This document shows, piece after piece, positions 50,867 through 63,786 of a stretch of 64,000 nt of DNA. Numbering within the stretch: position 1 is the first letter of the stretch; each line of letters starts with the position of its first letter. The position numbers were made by a program, and so were the translations under genes. Origin of the DNA: Hyaloscypha bicolor E (taxonomy: Eukaryota > Ascomycota > Leotiomycetes > Helotiales > Hyaloscyphaceae); assembly GCF_002865645.1 (NCBI RefSeq), contig NW_020194627.1:992001-1056000 (forward strand), written 5' to 3'. The notes under the pieces were generated by a model, which was not told the origin of the DNA, did no database searches, and saw only the letters and a program-made list of their open reading frames with translations.

Positions 50867-53800
50867 GTATTTAAAGCTTATTTCCTTTAATTTTATAGAG
50901 AATTTCAAATAAACTAATTTAGAACTATTAGAAATATAAATATTACTAAGATAATAGAACTTTAGAAATACGAATAATAAATTCTAGAATAATAAAAGCA
51001 AAAAGCTTTAGAATTCTTAGAAAAATTAGATATTTATATTTTTATAAATATATACTAGTAATATATTAGAAATTCTTTCCGAAAACCTAAAAATTAAAAA
51101 ACCTTAAATAAAAGCTACTTTTTAAATAAGTTCTAGAGTAATAAGTACTTATAGGCTAGTAACCTAACTATTATTCTTAAGCCCTATCCTATAACCTTAT
51201 AGGCCCTATATATATACTAGTAATAAGATTACTAGAAAAGATATAATAAAGAAAAAGTATAATAAGTTAATTTTCTAGAATATTATATAACTAGGAATTA
51301 TATTAACTTTTACTAAAGCTTCTAGTAAAGCTCTTACTAGTTTAGGTTATTTTATTAGTAGCTTTTCCCGAACCGAGTATTTTATTAGTATTTCTAGAGA
51401 ATTTATAAATAAATTTATAGAAATAGAACTCTTTACTTTTATTATAAAGCTTCTAAATACTAATAATTATATTATTATTAGAGAGTTATATAAATAGGCT
51501 AAAAAGCCCGATTTCTTATTTTTAGATATTAATATTATTATAAAGAACTATTAGGAAAATATCTAGAAAGTTCTTTTATATAAGAATATTTATAGTTATA
51601 ATAAAGCTATTCTCGAGAATACTAAGCTCTATAATACTAAACTCGAGAATAATATTAAATATTATATAGCTATAGTAAATTAGTTTATAATAGCTCTAGC
51701 TACTTTTACTTTATTTACTCTTACTATTTTTATAGCTCTAATTACTTTAAATTCCTTTATAAAGAATTCTGAACTATCTCTTATTTATTTCTATTTAGAA
51801 TTCCCTATATCTTATATTTCTTTTAGAGATACTAGAATTACTAAATTCCTAGATCTAATTCTCTTTACTAGAAATTATACTATTTTTAATAACTAGCTAG
51901 TCTAGATTAAAAATAAGCTATAAGGAAATACTAATTTATATTTATTTAAGAATTTTAAAATTATTTATATTTCTAGTAAACTTACTAGTAATACTTTTAT
52001 TTTAACTAATTCTTATATAAATAAAAATAATTCGAATTAGTATTATTAGTTCTTAAAGTTCTATTTCTATTTAAAGAAACTATATTCTAATTCTAATAAG
52101 ATATAGAATACTTACTATAACTTTAGTAAGCTTTAGATATATTTTAGTTAAATATTTTAAAAGTTCTATATTCTTTTCTTATAATTATTTATAAAAAGTA
52201 ATATTAGTCTTTAAGATATTAAATATAAACTAAATAAAAAGCTCTTACTAAAGCTTTAGGAATTTATATATATATACTATAATAATTCTTTTATTAATAC
52301 TACTTGCTTTATTTAGTATTATATTACTAATAATTAGTAAATTAAAGCTATATATAAGAAAACTAAAAAGTATAAAAAGATAAAAGCTATTCTAGTTAAA
52401 TTTATTTCTAATATTATATCTCTATATATTTCTAAGAAAAAGCCTAAAAAGCTTATATTAATTACTTTTATTAAATATATATTTTTTTTATAAATATAAG
52501 TAATATTTTATAAAAACTAAAGATCTCTTAATTATTAAGTACTATAATTATAATAAGTTTGGCTATTATATTAGATATTATCTAGTTCTATATAATAAGG
52601 AAATTAAGGTAGCTTTTTCTAGAATTAAGCTAGGCTTAATTTCTATTTTACTAGAATATATTAATTTAGTAAAATAATTAGAGAATTTAAGTTCTAATTC
52701 TAATATAAAACTAGAAAATAAGTATTTCTAAAGAAAGTTTCTATTTTAGGAACTTATAATATAGATTTAGTAAAGATTAACTTAACTTATCTAATAAAAG
52801 AAAATACTTTTATAATATCTTATATTATTAATATAAATAAATTAGAAATTAAGTTTTTTTTTATTAATACTAGAGCTAATAATTATACTTTTATTAATAT
52901 AAAGCTTATTTAGTTTATAAAATAATTCTTAAAAATAGAATTATAATTCTTTACCTTATTTTATATTATATATAATTTTAATAGAAAACTAGCTAAATTT
53001 ATTAAGAAATATATAAAAGTTTTATTTCTAATTAATAAATAAAATATTAATATATTTATAATTATTCTAAATCTTAAAAATTATAATATTATTTTTAGTA
53101 AAAAATAAATAATATATATTAATATTCTAGTTAATTATAGAAAATATAAGCTTATATAATTAAAAAATAAGCCTAAATCTATATAATTTAGTTATATTAT
53201 TAGTATTTTTTAGTAATAGCTTAAGAAGTAATCTAATAAAAAGTATTAAAAAAATACTAATTAATAAGATTCTATTATAAGCTATTTCTAGAAATCTTTT
53301 ATTCTTAAATAATTTTTCTTTTTTTAGACTAATTAGAGAAAATTATATAAAACTATAGAAAAGAAGCTTTTATAGCCTAATTAAAATATAATATTTAAAT
53401 AAAAGCTAAAGAAATAGGAAAAGATCTTTAATAAAAAGTAAATATTAAATCTAGTTATTCTTATTTCTATAATATTTAATTATATAACTAAAAGAAAAGA
53501 TAATATTATTAATTAAATCTCTATTTATAAAATTAATAAAAAGTTTAAAGCTTTAAAAAAAGAAGCTATTTCTAATTCAGAAAATTATTAACTAGAAGAA
53601 ATAAAGCTTTAATAGCTATAGAAAATATTATTTCTAGAACTTAAAAAATATTTCTTTATTTTCTTTAAAAAAAAATCTAATACTTTTTTTTTTATAAATT
53701 ATATAATTATAAAATTTAGATTAAAGGCCTAAAAGAAACTAAAAGTATTAGATATTAACTTTTCTAGTAATAATTTCTTTAAAAGCTTCTTGAAATTAAA

Positions 53801-56800
53801 TATTTCTTAGAAAATAAACTAGCTAAAGGCTTTATTAAAACTAGTTAGGCTCTTTTTATTTTACTAGTTCTTTTTATAAAGAAAATAAATAGAGATTTAT
53901 ATTTCTATATTAATTTTTATTATCTAAATAATATTATTAGTTTATTAATAATATATAATATTATTATATAGATATAAAATATTATTTATATAAGATTAGT
54001 AAAGTTATTATTTAGAAATAGGAATTATAGTATTATAATATTAATATATAATTCCTAAATCTACTAAGCCTAAAAGAATTTAGTTTACTAGTCGAGTTAC
54101 TAATAAAATATAAGGTTATATAACTATATTTTATATTCTATATTCTATTACTTATATTTTATTACTTATATCCCGTATCTCGTATCCCGTAACTATATAT
54201 ATAATTCCTAAAAAAAATAGTTATACTAATAAATATTATTTAAAAGAATTAATATTTTTATTTATTTATTAATAAAACTTTAAATTAATTATCTAAAGTT
54301 AAGATTTGTATTAAATTAAATATTTATTAAGCTTTCTATTATATAATTATAGATCCGAACTTTTAGGAGCTAATAATATTTTATATTTATTATAAAATAT
54401 ATAAATATAATATTCTTTAGAAAAGCCTTATAAATAGCCTAGTTATATATTAATACTATATAAATAATATATTTTTCGAATATCTAAATAACTTTTATAT
54501 AATATATTTTAATAATATTCTTATTTACTTAGAAGATCTAGTAAAATATAAATAGTATATATAAAAAGTATTAGATTACTTATATTTTATTAGTCTTTAA
54601 ATAAATATTAAGAAATCGGAATTTAAAATTATATATATAAAATACTTGAACTTTATTATTTCTATATCTAGTATTAAAGTAAATTCTAATAAAATCGAAA
54701 TAATATATAACTAGTAATTTCTAAAAATAATTAAGGATATATAGTTCTTTTTTAGCTTTTATAACTTTTATAAATACTTTATTAGAAAGTATAAATAAAT
54801 TACTAGATCTCTTATTTTACTTATAAAAAAGGGTATTTTCTTTAAATAGTCTAAATAATATTAAGAGGCTTTTACTTACTTAAAAGAAGCTATAATTTCT
54901 ATTCTAGTTTTATAATACTATAATCTAGATCTGCCTATAATAATAGAAATAGATATATTTAAAAAAGTAGTTACTAGCCTCTTCTCTTAATAAGATCTAA
55001 AAATAGGCCTTTAGTATTCTATAGCTTATTTTTCTAAAACTATATTTCTAATAAAACTTAATTATAATATATATAATAAGAAGATACTTATTATAATATA
55101 AGTATTAGAGAAATAAAAAGCTAAGCTAGAGGGCTTTTAGAATATTTCTTTTAAGGTTTATTCTAATTATTATATTTTAGAATACTTTAGAATACTTTAT
55201 AATTACTAAAAAGCTCTTTTTTTAATAAGCTAGATAAGCTAAGCTTTTATTTTACTATTATTTTAAACTTATATATTATTTTAGGAAATTAAATAAATAA
55301 GTAGATATTTTATTATAAAGATAAAATAAAGTAAATACTTAGAGCCAGATTAAGGAAAAGCTATAAACTTAAGTACTTTTTCCTAAAGATAAGATTAATC
55401 CGGAAATTATCTATAACTTATAACTTATAATAATATTTTATAAAGTCGGCTTATTTAATTCGGAATTTGGCTCTAAAAACCAAATATATACTAAAGACTT
55501 TCTGGAAGAAAATATTCTTATTAGAAATATAATTTCCCTAAAAAAAAGGCATTTTCTTAGAAGCTTTACTAGTAAACTCTACTATAATAGCTTCTATAGA
55601 AGTACTATTAGAAGCTTTTACTAAATATAATAGTTTATAACTTATAAATAAAATCCTATAAAATAATTATATATTACTAGATCTAGAAAAACTATATATA
55701 ATAGCCTAAGCCAAAAGTAATATCTAAATATTATAAAAAACTTTATATTATAGAAAATAAAATAACTTCTAAACTATTTTTATAAATTACTCTAATTTAT
55801 AAAATATATAATAAATTCCTTTCTAGATATTCTTGATATATAAAGCTTTATTAGCTATTAAAAAAGTAATATTACTAGCTATTTATAAGTAAGAAAATTA
55901 ATTAATACTCTAGTAATTACTATATTTATAAGAAATTATATATATTTAGAAATAAGAAGCCTGGTTTATTTTATTTCTTTCTAGTTTCTAATTATTTCTA
56001 GTAATATATTATTATAAACTTTAAAAGCTATCTAGAAAACTAATCGGGCTATAATATAATTACTATATTTATAAATTACTTATTTAAATATCTAATTATA
56101 ATTCTTATATAAGATATAATTATAGTTAAGTAACTAGTACTTTTATTTTTATTCTATATAATATATTAAATAAATATTTCAGAAATAATTATATTAGATT
56201 AGAAACTCTAATTCTATATAAGAATTAGTATAAAGCTTAAGCTTTTAATAGCTAATTACCTTTAAATAAATAGATAAATAGAGATTATTAATTAGTACTT
56301 TAATTAGAGATTATATTTATATATTAATTATTATTAAAATAACTAGAATAAATGAATTACTATAATTAATTATTAATAAGCCTCTCTTTAGTATAAAATT
56401 ATTAGCTAGTTCTCGTTTATAAATAAAAAGAGCTATAAGCCTTATATTTCTCTGGACTAGAACTTCTCTATTAAAGCTAATTTACTTAAAGAGAAGCTAA
56501 ATAAGAATAAAGCTAAAATATTAGTAAATTAATTATATAAATTATAGTAACTTGCTTAAGGCTATATAAAGCAAGTATAGAAATAATATATAATATAAGC
56601 TAATAAATATTACTATCTAATTAATTTTAAAGTCGAGAATAAAATATAAGTTATTATAAAGTACTAGAAATCCAATTATTTAAGCCAGAAGCTAGGGAAC
56701 TAAATAAAAGACTCATTTAAGATTCTAGAATAATATAGCTATTTATTTCTCCTAAAACTACCGGAAATCATAAAAATATATCTAGTTTTTTATATAAAAA

Positions 56801-57288
56801 AGCTATAAAAAGATTTCTAGAATTCTTTACTAGATTAAATAAATCCGGAACTATTTCTATTAATACTAGAAAATAGTAAATAAAAGTATAGTATTAAGTG
56901 AGTTATTATAGTTAAGCTAGTAAGAAATAAACTAAAATATAGAATTTATTAGGTTAGTTAGAATAAGAATCTAGTATAATATCTAGTTTTAGTATTAAGT
57001 AATAGCTTTCTAGTTTTATAAAATTTCTATAATAATAATATTAATATATTAGAACCTTTATAAAGCCTATAATATTAGTTAAACTATATAAAAAATAATA
57101 TTTATCTAGAATTATATAGAAATAATAATAAATTCTCCTAAATTATATAATAAAGGTATTAGTCTTTTATATATAATATCTATATCTAAGATACTAGTTT
57201 ATTTTAGAAAGGAAAATAATATAAAATTAGATAAATTAATAATATTTATAAAGTTTAAAAATAAGCTTATTCTAAAAAAAAGAAATAA
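50867..57288 (+). pseudogene. Gypsy-1B gag-pol remnant with chromodomain
   Basis: The zinc knuckle is at 52540-52581, the protease D-T-G at 52866-52874 and the RT box (Y-F-N-N, from YLDD-like) at 54505-54516. The integrase zinc-finger region is at about 55800-55940. An uninterrupted chromodomain follows at about 56890-57020 (V-K-L-V-R-N-K-L-K-Y-R), the empty-site reference for the Copia-1 insertion in copy A. No frame is open. Confidence 0.85.
53935..54231 (-). repeat. Copia-2 solo LTR in Gypsy-1B RT (297 bp)
   Basis: It is flanked by AATAT on both sides (53930-53934 and 54232-54236). Removing it with one TSD restores the Gypsy-1A sequence at about 3960-4000. It reads in the same orientation as the LTRs of the minus-strand Copia-2. 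A solo LTR implies intra-element LTR recombination after insertion. Confidence 0.93.
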
Positions 57289-57466
57289 TATTATAATTTC
57301 TAGATATCTAGTATCTAAGATACTTTATTAGATACTAGATACCTTCTAGATATATATAATATAGCTGCTTTATTAGAGAAATATACTTGAAATATACTAG
57401 AGATATTTAGAAAACTAAGCCCCTTTAGAACTAGTATATTATAAGATATATATACTTTCTTATAGC

Positions 57467-57827
57467 TATTATAATTTCATATTTTACTAAGTCTAATATC
57501 TGGTATTTAATATCTGAACCTAATATCTAGTATTTAATATCTGAGTCTAGTATCTAGTATTTAGTATCTAAGCCTAGTATCTAGTATTTAGTATCTAGAT
57601 ATCTAGTATCTGGAATTATATAATAGTTATATATAATAAAGCTAAGGAAAGCTATACTTTAGGAAATCTAGGATATTAAGCCCTATTAGGCTAAGCTATA
57701 AGTAAAGAATTATAAATATTTAAGAGATTTTAGCTTAAAACTTCCTTTTTTCCTTAGTTTAGTTTTCTTAATAAATAGTTCTCCTATAAGTGCCTTATTT
57801 ATAGGCTCTTTTTATAAGTCTATAATA
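57467..57827 (+). repeat. Gypsy-2 5' LTR with four 27-bp repeats
   Basis: It starts TATTATAATTTCATATT. At about 57489-57600 it has four units of a 27-bp repeat built on AGTCTAGTATCTAGTATTTAGTATCTR. It ends CTATAATA. Confidence 0.9.
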
Positions 57828-60800
57828 TTAAACTAAGCTTATTTTTTCTATTTAGAAAGGGTTTAGAATATTTCTTCTAAAATAATTATTTATTTCTAAA
57901 AAATAATTTCTTATATATAAATTATATATATCTAATATTTTTAATATAGTCTTTTATACTAATAGCCTTTCTAAGGGTCTTTATTTATATCCTGTAATTC
58001 TATTTCTTATATCCGGTACTAAGAATATCTCTAGAATAGAACTTTTTATTCTAAAAAAATTATTTATTTTATCTAATATTTATTCTAATATACTTATATT
58101 ATAATAAGCCCAAATTAAAATCCAGATAAATATCTAGACTAATTATATAACCCTAAATAGCTTAGCTACTAGTCTAGTTTACTTATTTAATATAGAAAAG
58201 CTTTCCTAAGAATATTCTATTAGTAGAAATTATATTTTAAATAGTATTTATTTCTAATCTAAATATTATAATATAGTATCTAACTTTCTAGTTTCTTTTA
58301 TTAAATAAATATATCTGGCTAGAAAAGTTCCTAAATATAATAAGTTCTGTTTTATAAAGATTTCGGATCTTTTAAAGCTTAATAATAATAAAAACCTAAC
58401 CTATAATTATTAGTAAATCTAGATTATTAATAAATTTAAAATTAATATAGATTATTATATAAATAAGAATACCTATATATATTATATTTTTAATTATATA
58501 GAAAATAATATCTAATATTACTTATATATTTAATATAAGTCTAATATTATTACCTTTTTTAAGATAGTTATAGAAATAATTAATTATTTTAGTAAATACT
58601 TTATTAATTCTTATTATATATATAAAACTAGATATAAATATAAGAAGCTATAAATAAATAAGATTTAGATCTTTTATAAGTTTAAGATTAAATTTATTTA
58701 CTTAGTAAATAAAGCTTGAATTTATTTATAAAACTATTTTAATAAACTATATAATAAGCTAATACTTTCTTTTTAAGAATAACTTATAAGCTAGTACTAT
58801 TTTATTTATATACTTTATAACCTATATTATATAATCTTATTAGTTAATTCCGAGATAAAGATACTATAGATCTATAAGAGCCTTAGAGAATATATTAAAG
58901 CTCGAACTACTATTATTTTTCTAATCTTTACTATTTCTAATATCTTTATATTTATTATTCCCAAGCTTTATATAATAACTTCTTATATCTTTATACTAAC
59001 TCGAATACTTCTAATTATTAATAAGCTAGCTATTAAGAGAAAAAGTACTTTTATTTTAATCTTAACTTACTTTAACTACTTTTAGACTAGTTATATAGCC
59101 TATAACTATCTAATATTAAAGTATATTACTAATATTAAGGAACTAGAAAAGAATAATAAGCTTATAAAGGCTAATATAAATAATATATCGGGAAATAAGA
59201 ATATTTAGAAAAAGATTTCTTTTTAGGTAAACTTGGAATTAATTTTATAGAAATTAATCTAAACTAGTTAATAGGAGAATTATATTTAATTATCTTCTAT
59301 AGCTTATCTTATAATAGATATTTAATTAATATCTTTTCTCTTACTAATTCTAGAGTAAATAGTTTCGTATTTATTAATATTTTTCTTATTATAAATATTA
59401 TTATTTTCTTTAATCTTAAGTTCTAGTATTTACCTAAGCTTATTAATATTAAAGGATATAATAATAAGCTAGGAACCTGTATTATTTATTTCTTAAAAAT
59501 ATATCTTATTATTAACTAGAGATAATAATATAATATCTTCTTACTAATTCTTAAGCTTAAATCTTATAATCTTATTCTCGGCTATAAATAGCTAGAATAC
59601 TTTAACTTGCTTCTTAATATCCAAAACTAATATTTAATATAATTCGAGCTTTTCTTTTTATTACTCTCGATTATATAAAAGATTTCTATATCTCGAGAAG
59701 CTTTATTTCTTATTTCGAGATATATTTCTTATTCTAATTATTAAATAGATATTAAAGCCAGAAACTATATATTTAATAAAAAGAACTAATAATAAGCTAT
59801 TAGAAAATAAGCTTTTATTAAGAACTATAATATAGAAAATAACTTTATTACTAATTTCTTTTTATATACTAGCTTTACTAATAATACTATTTCTAAGTAT
59901 AATTTTATTAATTCCGAATTAGATCCGAATAAAGAACCTAAACTAATACTAGTTATTCTTATTTCTTAAAAGTTAAAGATTAAATATTCTTATAAATAGA
60001 ATACTTAAGATAGCTATTACTAAATAGAAAACTCTCTAGCTAGTATTATTTATTCTATAAATATTTTATATTAGAAAAAACTATATATAGAAAGAAAGCT
60101 AATAAAAGCTCCTGCTATTAAGATTACTAGTATTAGCTTTATAGGTATATATTATAACCTTTAATAATCCGAAAATAAAGCCTTTATTACAAGCCTTTAT
60201 AAGATTAATAGCCTCCTTAAATAATAAAGAAAGCTTTTTCCGGAAGCTAATATAAAAGATTCTATTATTCCCGAATAATATATTAAGTTTAATAAAGCTT
60301 TCTCTAAAAAAACCTCTAATATTTTTTTTATTAGTTATATAATTATAAGATATAATTAAAAAAAAAGAAATAAAGAAATATCTGGAATATAGCTCTTTAT
60401 ATAAGATAATAATAGCCAAATTAGAGGCTATAAAGAAATATTTCCTAGAGAATCTTAATAAGAGTTTTATTATTTCTAGTTAATTACTATTTATAGCTTC
60501 TATTCTTTTTATAAGAAAGTCTAATAGTAGCTTATAGTTCTATATTAATTACTAGAAGCTTAACTAGATTACTTATAAGAATTATTATTCTCTTTTCCTT
60601 ATTAATAAGACCTTAGCTAAAATTAGTAAAGCTAAAATCTTTATAAAGCTTAATATTTATTAGGCTTTTTACTAAATTTATATAAATCCCGAATTAGAGA
60701 AATTAATAATATTTTATATATATTATAGGATATATAAATATAAGGTTTTACTTTTCGAATTAACTAATAGGCTAGCTATTTACTAGTACTATATAAATAA

Positions 60801-63371
60801 TATTCTATTTAATTACCTAAATAACTTTTATATAGCTTATCTAAATAATATTCTTATTTATTTTAATAATAAATTAGAATATAAACTTTATATAAAAAAG
60901 ATTCTTTAATAGCTTTAGGATATAGGCTTATAAGCAAATATTAAGAAATACGAATTTTATATTATATATATAAAATACCTTAGCTTTATTATCTTTATAA
61001 ATAGTATTAAAGTTAATTCTAAGAAAATTACTATTATAAAGAATTAGAAAGCTTCGTATATTATAAGAGAAATATAAGCCTTTCTAGAATTCTATAACTT
61101 TTATAAGAGGTTTATTTATAATTATAGTAAGATTACTAAGCCTTTATTAAATCTTATATATATAGATATTTTTTTTTATTTAATAAGATTTATTAAAATA
61201 CTTTTAAAAAGCTTAAAGCCTATCTTATATTATTAGTTCTACTTTATTACTATAATCCAGAATAATAATTAATAATTAAGACTAATATTTTAAATAGTAT
61301 TATTACTAGTATTCTTTTCTAATAATATAGTAATAAGTAATATCCTATAGTATTTTTTTTAAAAAATTATAATATTTATAAAATATAATTATAAAATATA
61401 ATTATAAAATATATAATAAAGAAATACTTACTATTATATAGTTTTTAAATTAATAATACCCGGAATTTTAAGGAACTATTTATTAAATCCAGATTTATAT
61501 AAACTATTATTTATTAGAATATTTTATAATAATAAAGAAGCTTATAAGTAAATAAACTAGATAAGCTAAAGCCTTAACTAAATATTACTTTATTATTTAA
61601 TATAAATCTAGTAAATAAAATATAAAAACTAATATTCTAATATATTAAAATAATAAAATTATCTAGTAAAATAAAGTAAAAAAGAAATATTATATTAAGG
61701 CCTTTTTTTCTTAAGACTAAATTAATCTAAAAATATTCTAGAACTTTAGTATTAAAGTTAATTTTTTTTATTTTTTTAAAAAAATAATAATAATCTTAAT
61801 AAAACAAATAATTTAGTTAAATAAATCTTATAAGATAACTATAAGGCCTTCTCTTTATAAGCCTTTTATAAATAGGCTAAATGAGATAATACTAACTTTA
61901 CTATAGAAAATAAGTTATTACTTTATTATAAATAACTAGTAATACTAGAAAAATAGTTATATATAAATTTAATTTATAAGGCTTATAACTAAGTCTTTAT
62001 AGTATATTCTAATAAAAATAAGACCTATAAGCTATTATAGCTATAGTATTATTAAAAGAATATATAATATAATATTATTTAATATATTTATAATTACTAA
62101 TTATATAAATAAATAAATATCCCAAAAAATAAGATCTCTAATTTACTTTATCTTTTACTAGTTCCGAACTACTTATAGTAATATATTATAATAGATTTCA
62201 AGTTAATATCTTAATTAAAATTCGGCTATAATATTATATATATTATAATTAACTAATTAAATAAATAAGCTATTTCTATATCTTATTATAAGATAATTAT
62301 AATAGAAAATATAATAAAGATATATTTCTAAACTATTTATTATTATTATAGTTTTCTAGCCTCTATTATTTCTAATTATAATCTATAATTTATATTAGTA
62401 TTCTAAAAGAAATTTAATAGAATTCTAGATATAAAGCTAAAGCTATTAATAATATATTATCTATAAACTAATAAATAAATAGAAATTATAAATTAATATA
62501 TTAATTAATAATTATATTTATATATTATCTATTACTAAAATAACTAGAATAAATATTTACTAATAATTAATTATATTTAATTTATTCTTTTATATAGTTC
62601 TATTAGTATATCCCTATATAAACTCCTTAATAATAGGCTTCTATAAACCTCTTTTAACTAGTTAACTCTAATAATTATATCCTAAGATAAGCTAAATAAA
62701 ATAAAGGCTTAATAAATTACTAAATAAATAAAGAATACTATAAAAAGAAATAAAGAAAATATAAAACAGGTATAAAAGAAAATAGAGAAATATATTAATA
62801 CTAAATATTATTTTATAGATTTTAAAGTAAGAAATAAAATATATATATTAATAAAAAGTAAAAGATATAATATTCTAGTTATAAACTAGATTATTAAATA
62901 GCCAGGTCTTATCTAATCTTATATTAAGTTAATAACTTCTATAAAATTAAATTACCTAAAAGTATTAAAATTTATAATATATTTTCCCTAGATTATTTAT
63001 ATAAAGCTACTAATAATTTACTATCTAGCTAAAAGAATAAATTATTTCTATTAATTTAAGTAATAATAAACTAAAAATATAAAATATAGAATATTTTAGT
63101 ATTAAAGGCAAAGTAGAAAAAGCTTCTATATAGGGTTAGTTAGATTAGATATAGTAAAGACCTTAACTAGTATTTAATCTCTAATCTGAAATACTTTTCT
63201 TATAAGCTATAAGACTATTACTTGGCTAATTAATAATAGCCAGGCCTACTAAAGAAGCTAGTTAACTAGATATAAGCCTAAGAAAATAGGATAAAGAACT
63301 ATAATAATTTAGATAATAATTCTATAATATTTACCTATTTAAGAATAAGCTTTTTCTAAAAAGAGAAATAA
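57828..63371 (+). pseudogene. Gypsy-2 gag-pol remnant
   Basis: The protease motif is D-S-G at 59346-59354 (AAT TCT AGA) in an L-x-D-S-G-x-x-S-F-V-F-I context. The RT box Y-L-D-D is at 60838-60849 (TAT CTA AAT AAT) followed by I-L-I-Y. An integrase zinc-finger region is at about 62010-62110. Frames are closed by TAA and TAG throughout. The 106-codon open stretch at 60099-60419 on the minus strand is antisense and not a gene. Confidence 0.85.
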
Positions 63372-63786
63372 TATTACGATTTTATACTTTACTAAGTCTA
63401 ATATCTAGTATTTAATATCTGAATCTAATATCTGGTATTTAGTATCTGAGACTAGTATCTAGTATTTAGTATCTAAGTCTAGTATTTAGTATTTAATATC
63501 TGAGTCTAGTATCTAGTATTTAATATCTGAGTCTAAGATTTAGTATTTAGTATCTAGATATCTAATATCTGGGGTTATATAATAGTTATATATAATAAAG
63601 CTAAGGAAAGCTATATTCTAGAAAATTTAGGATATTAAGTCCTATTAGGTCAAGCTATAAGCAAAGAACTATAAATATTTAAAGGACCTTAGCTTAAGAT
63701 TTTCTTTTCTTTTTAGCTTAGTTTTCTTAATAAATAGTTCTTTTATAAGTACTTTATTTATAGGCTTTCTTTATAGGTTTATAATA
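63372..63786 (+). repeat. Gypsy-2 3' LTR with six 27-bp repeats
   Basis: It starts TATTACGATTTTATAC and ends TTATAATA. It carries six 27-bp units at about 63391-63555, against four in the 5' LTR. The 54-bp length difference equals exactly two units. Confidence 0.92.

Larger units (their letters stand above)
57467..63786 (+). mobile_element. Gypsy-2, complete RIP-degraded Ty3/Gypsy element
   Basis: This 6,320-bp plus-strand element has LTRs at 57467-57827 (361 bp) and 63372-63786 (415 bp). The target duplication is ATAGC (57462-57466) against ATAGT (63787-63791), one C-to-T apart. A polypurine tract AAAAAGAGAAATAA precedes the 3' LTR. It is unrelated to Gypsy-1 in its body. Confidence 0.92.

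Noticed and set aside
60099..60419. 106-codon open stretch on the minus strand
   Set aside because: It is antisense to Gypsy-2 pol. RIP creates stops mainly from sense CAG/CAA codons, so antisense stretches can stay open by chance.
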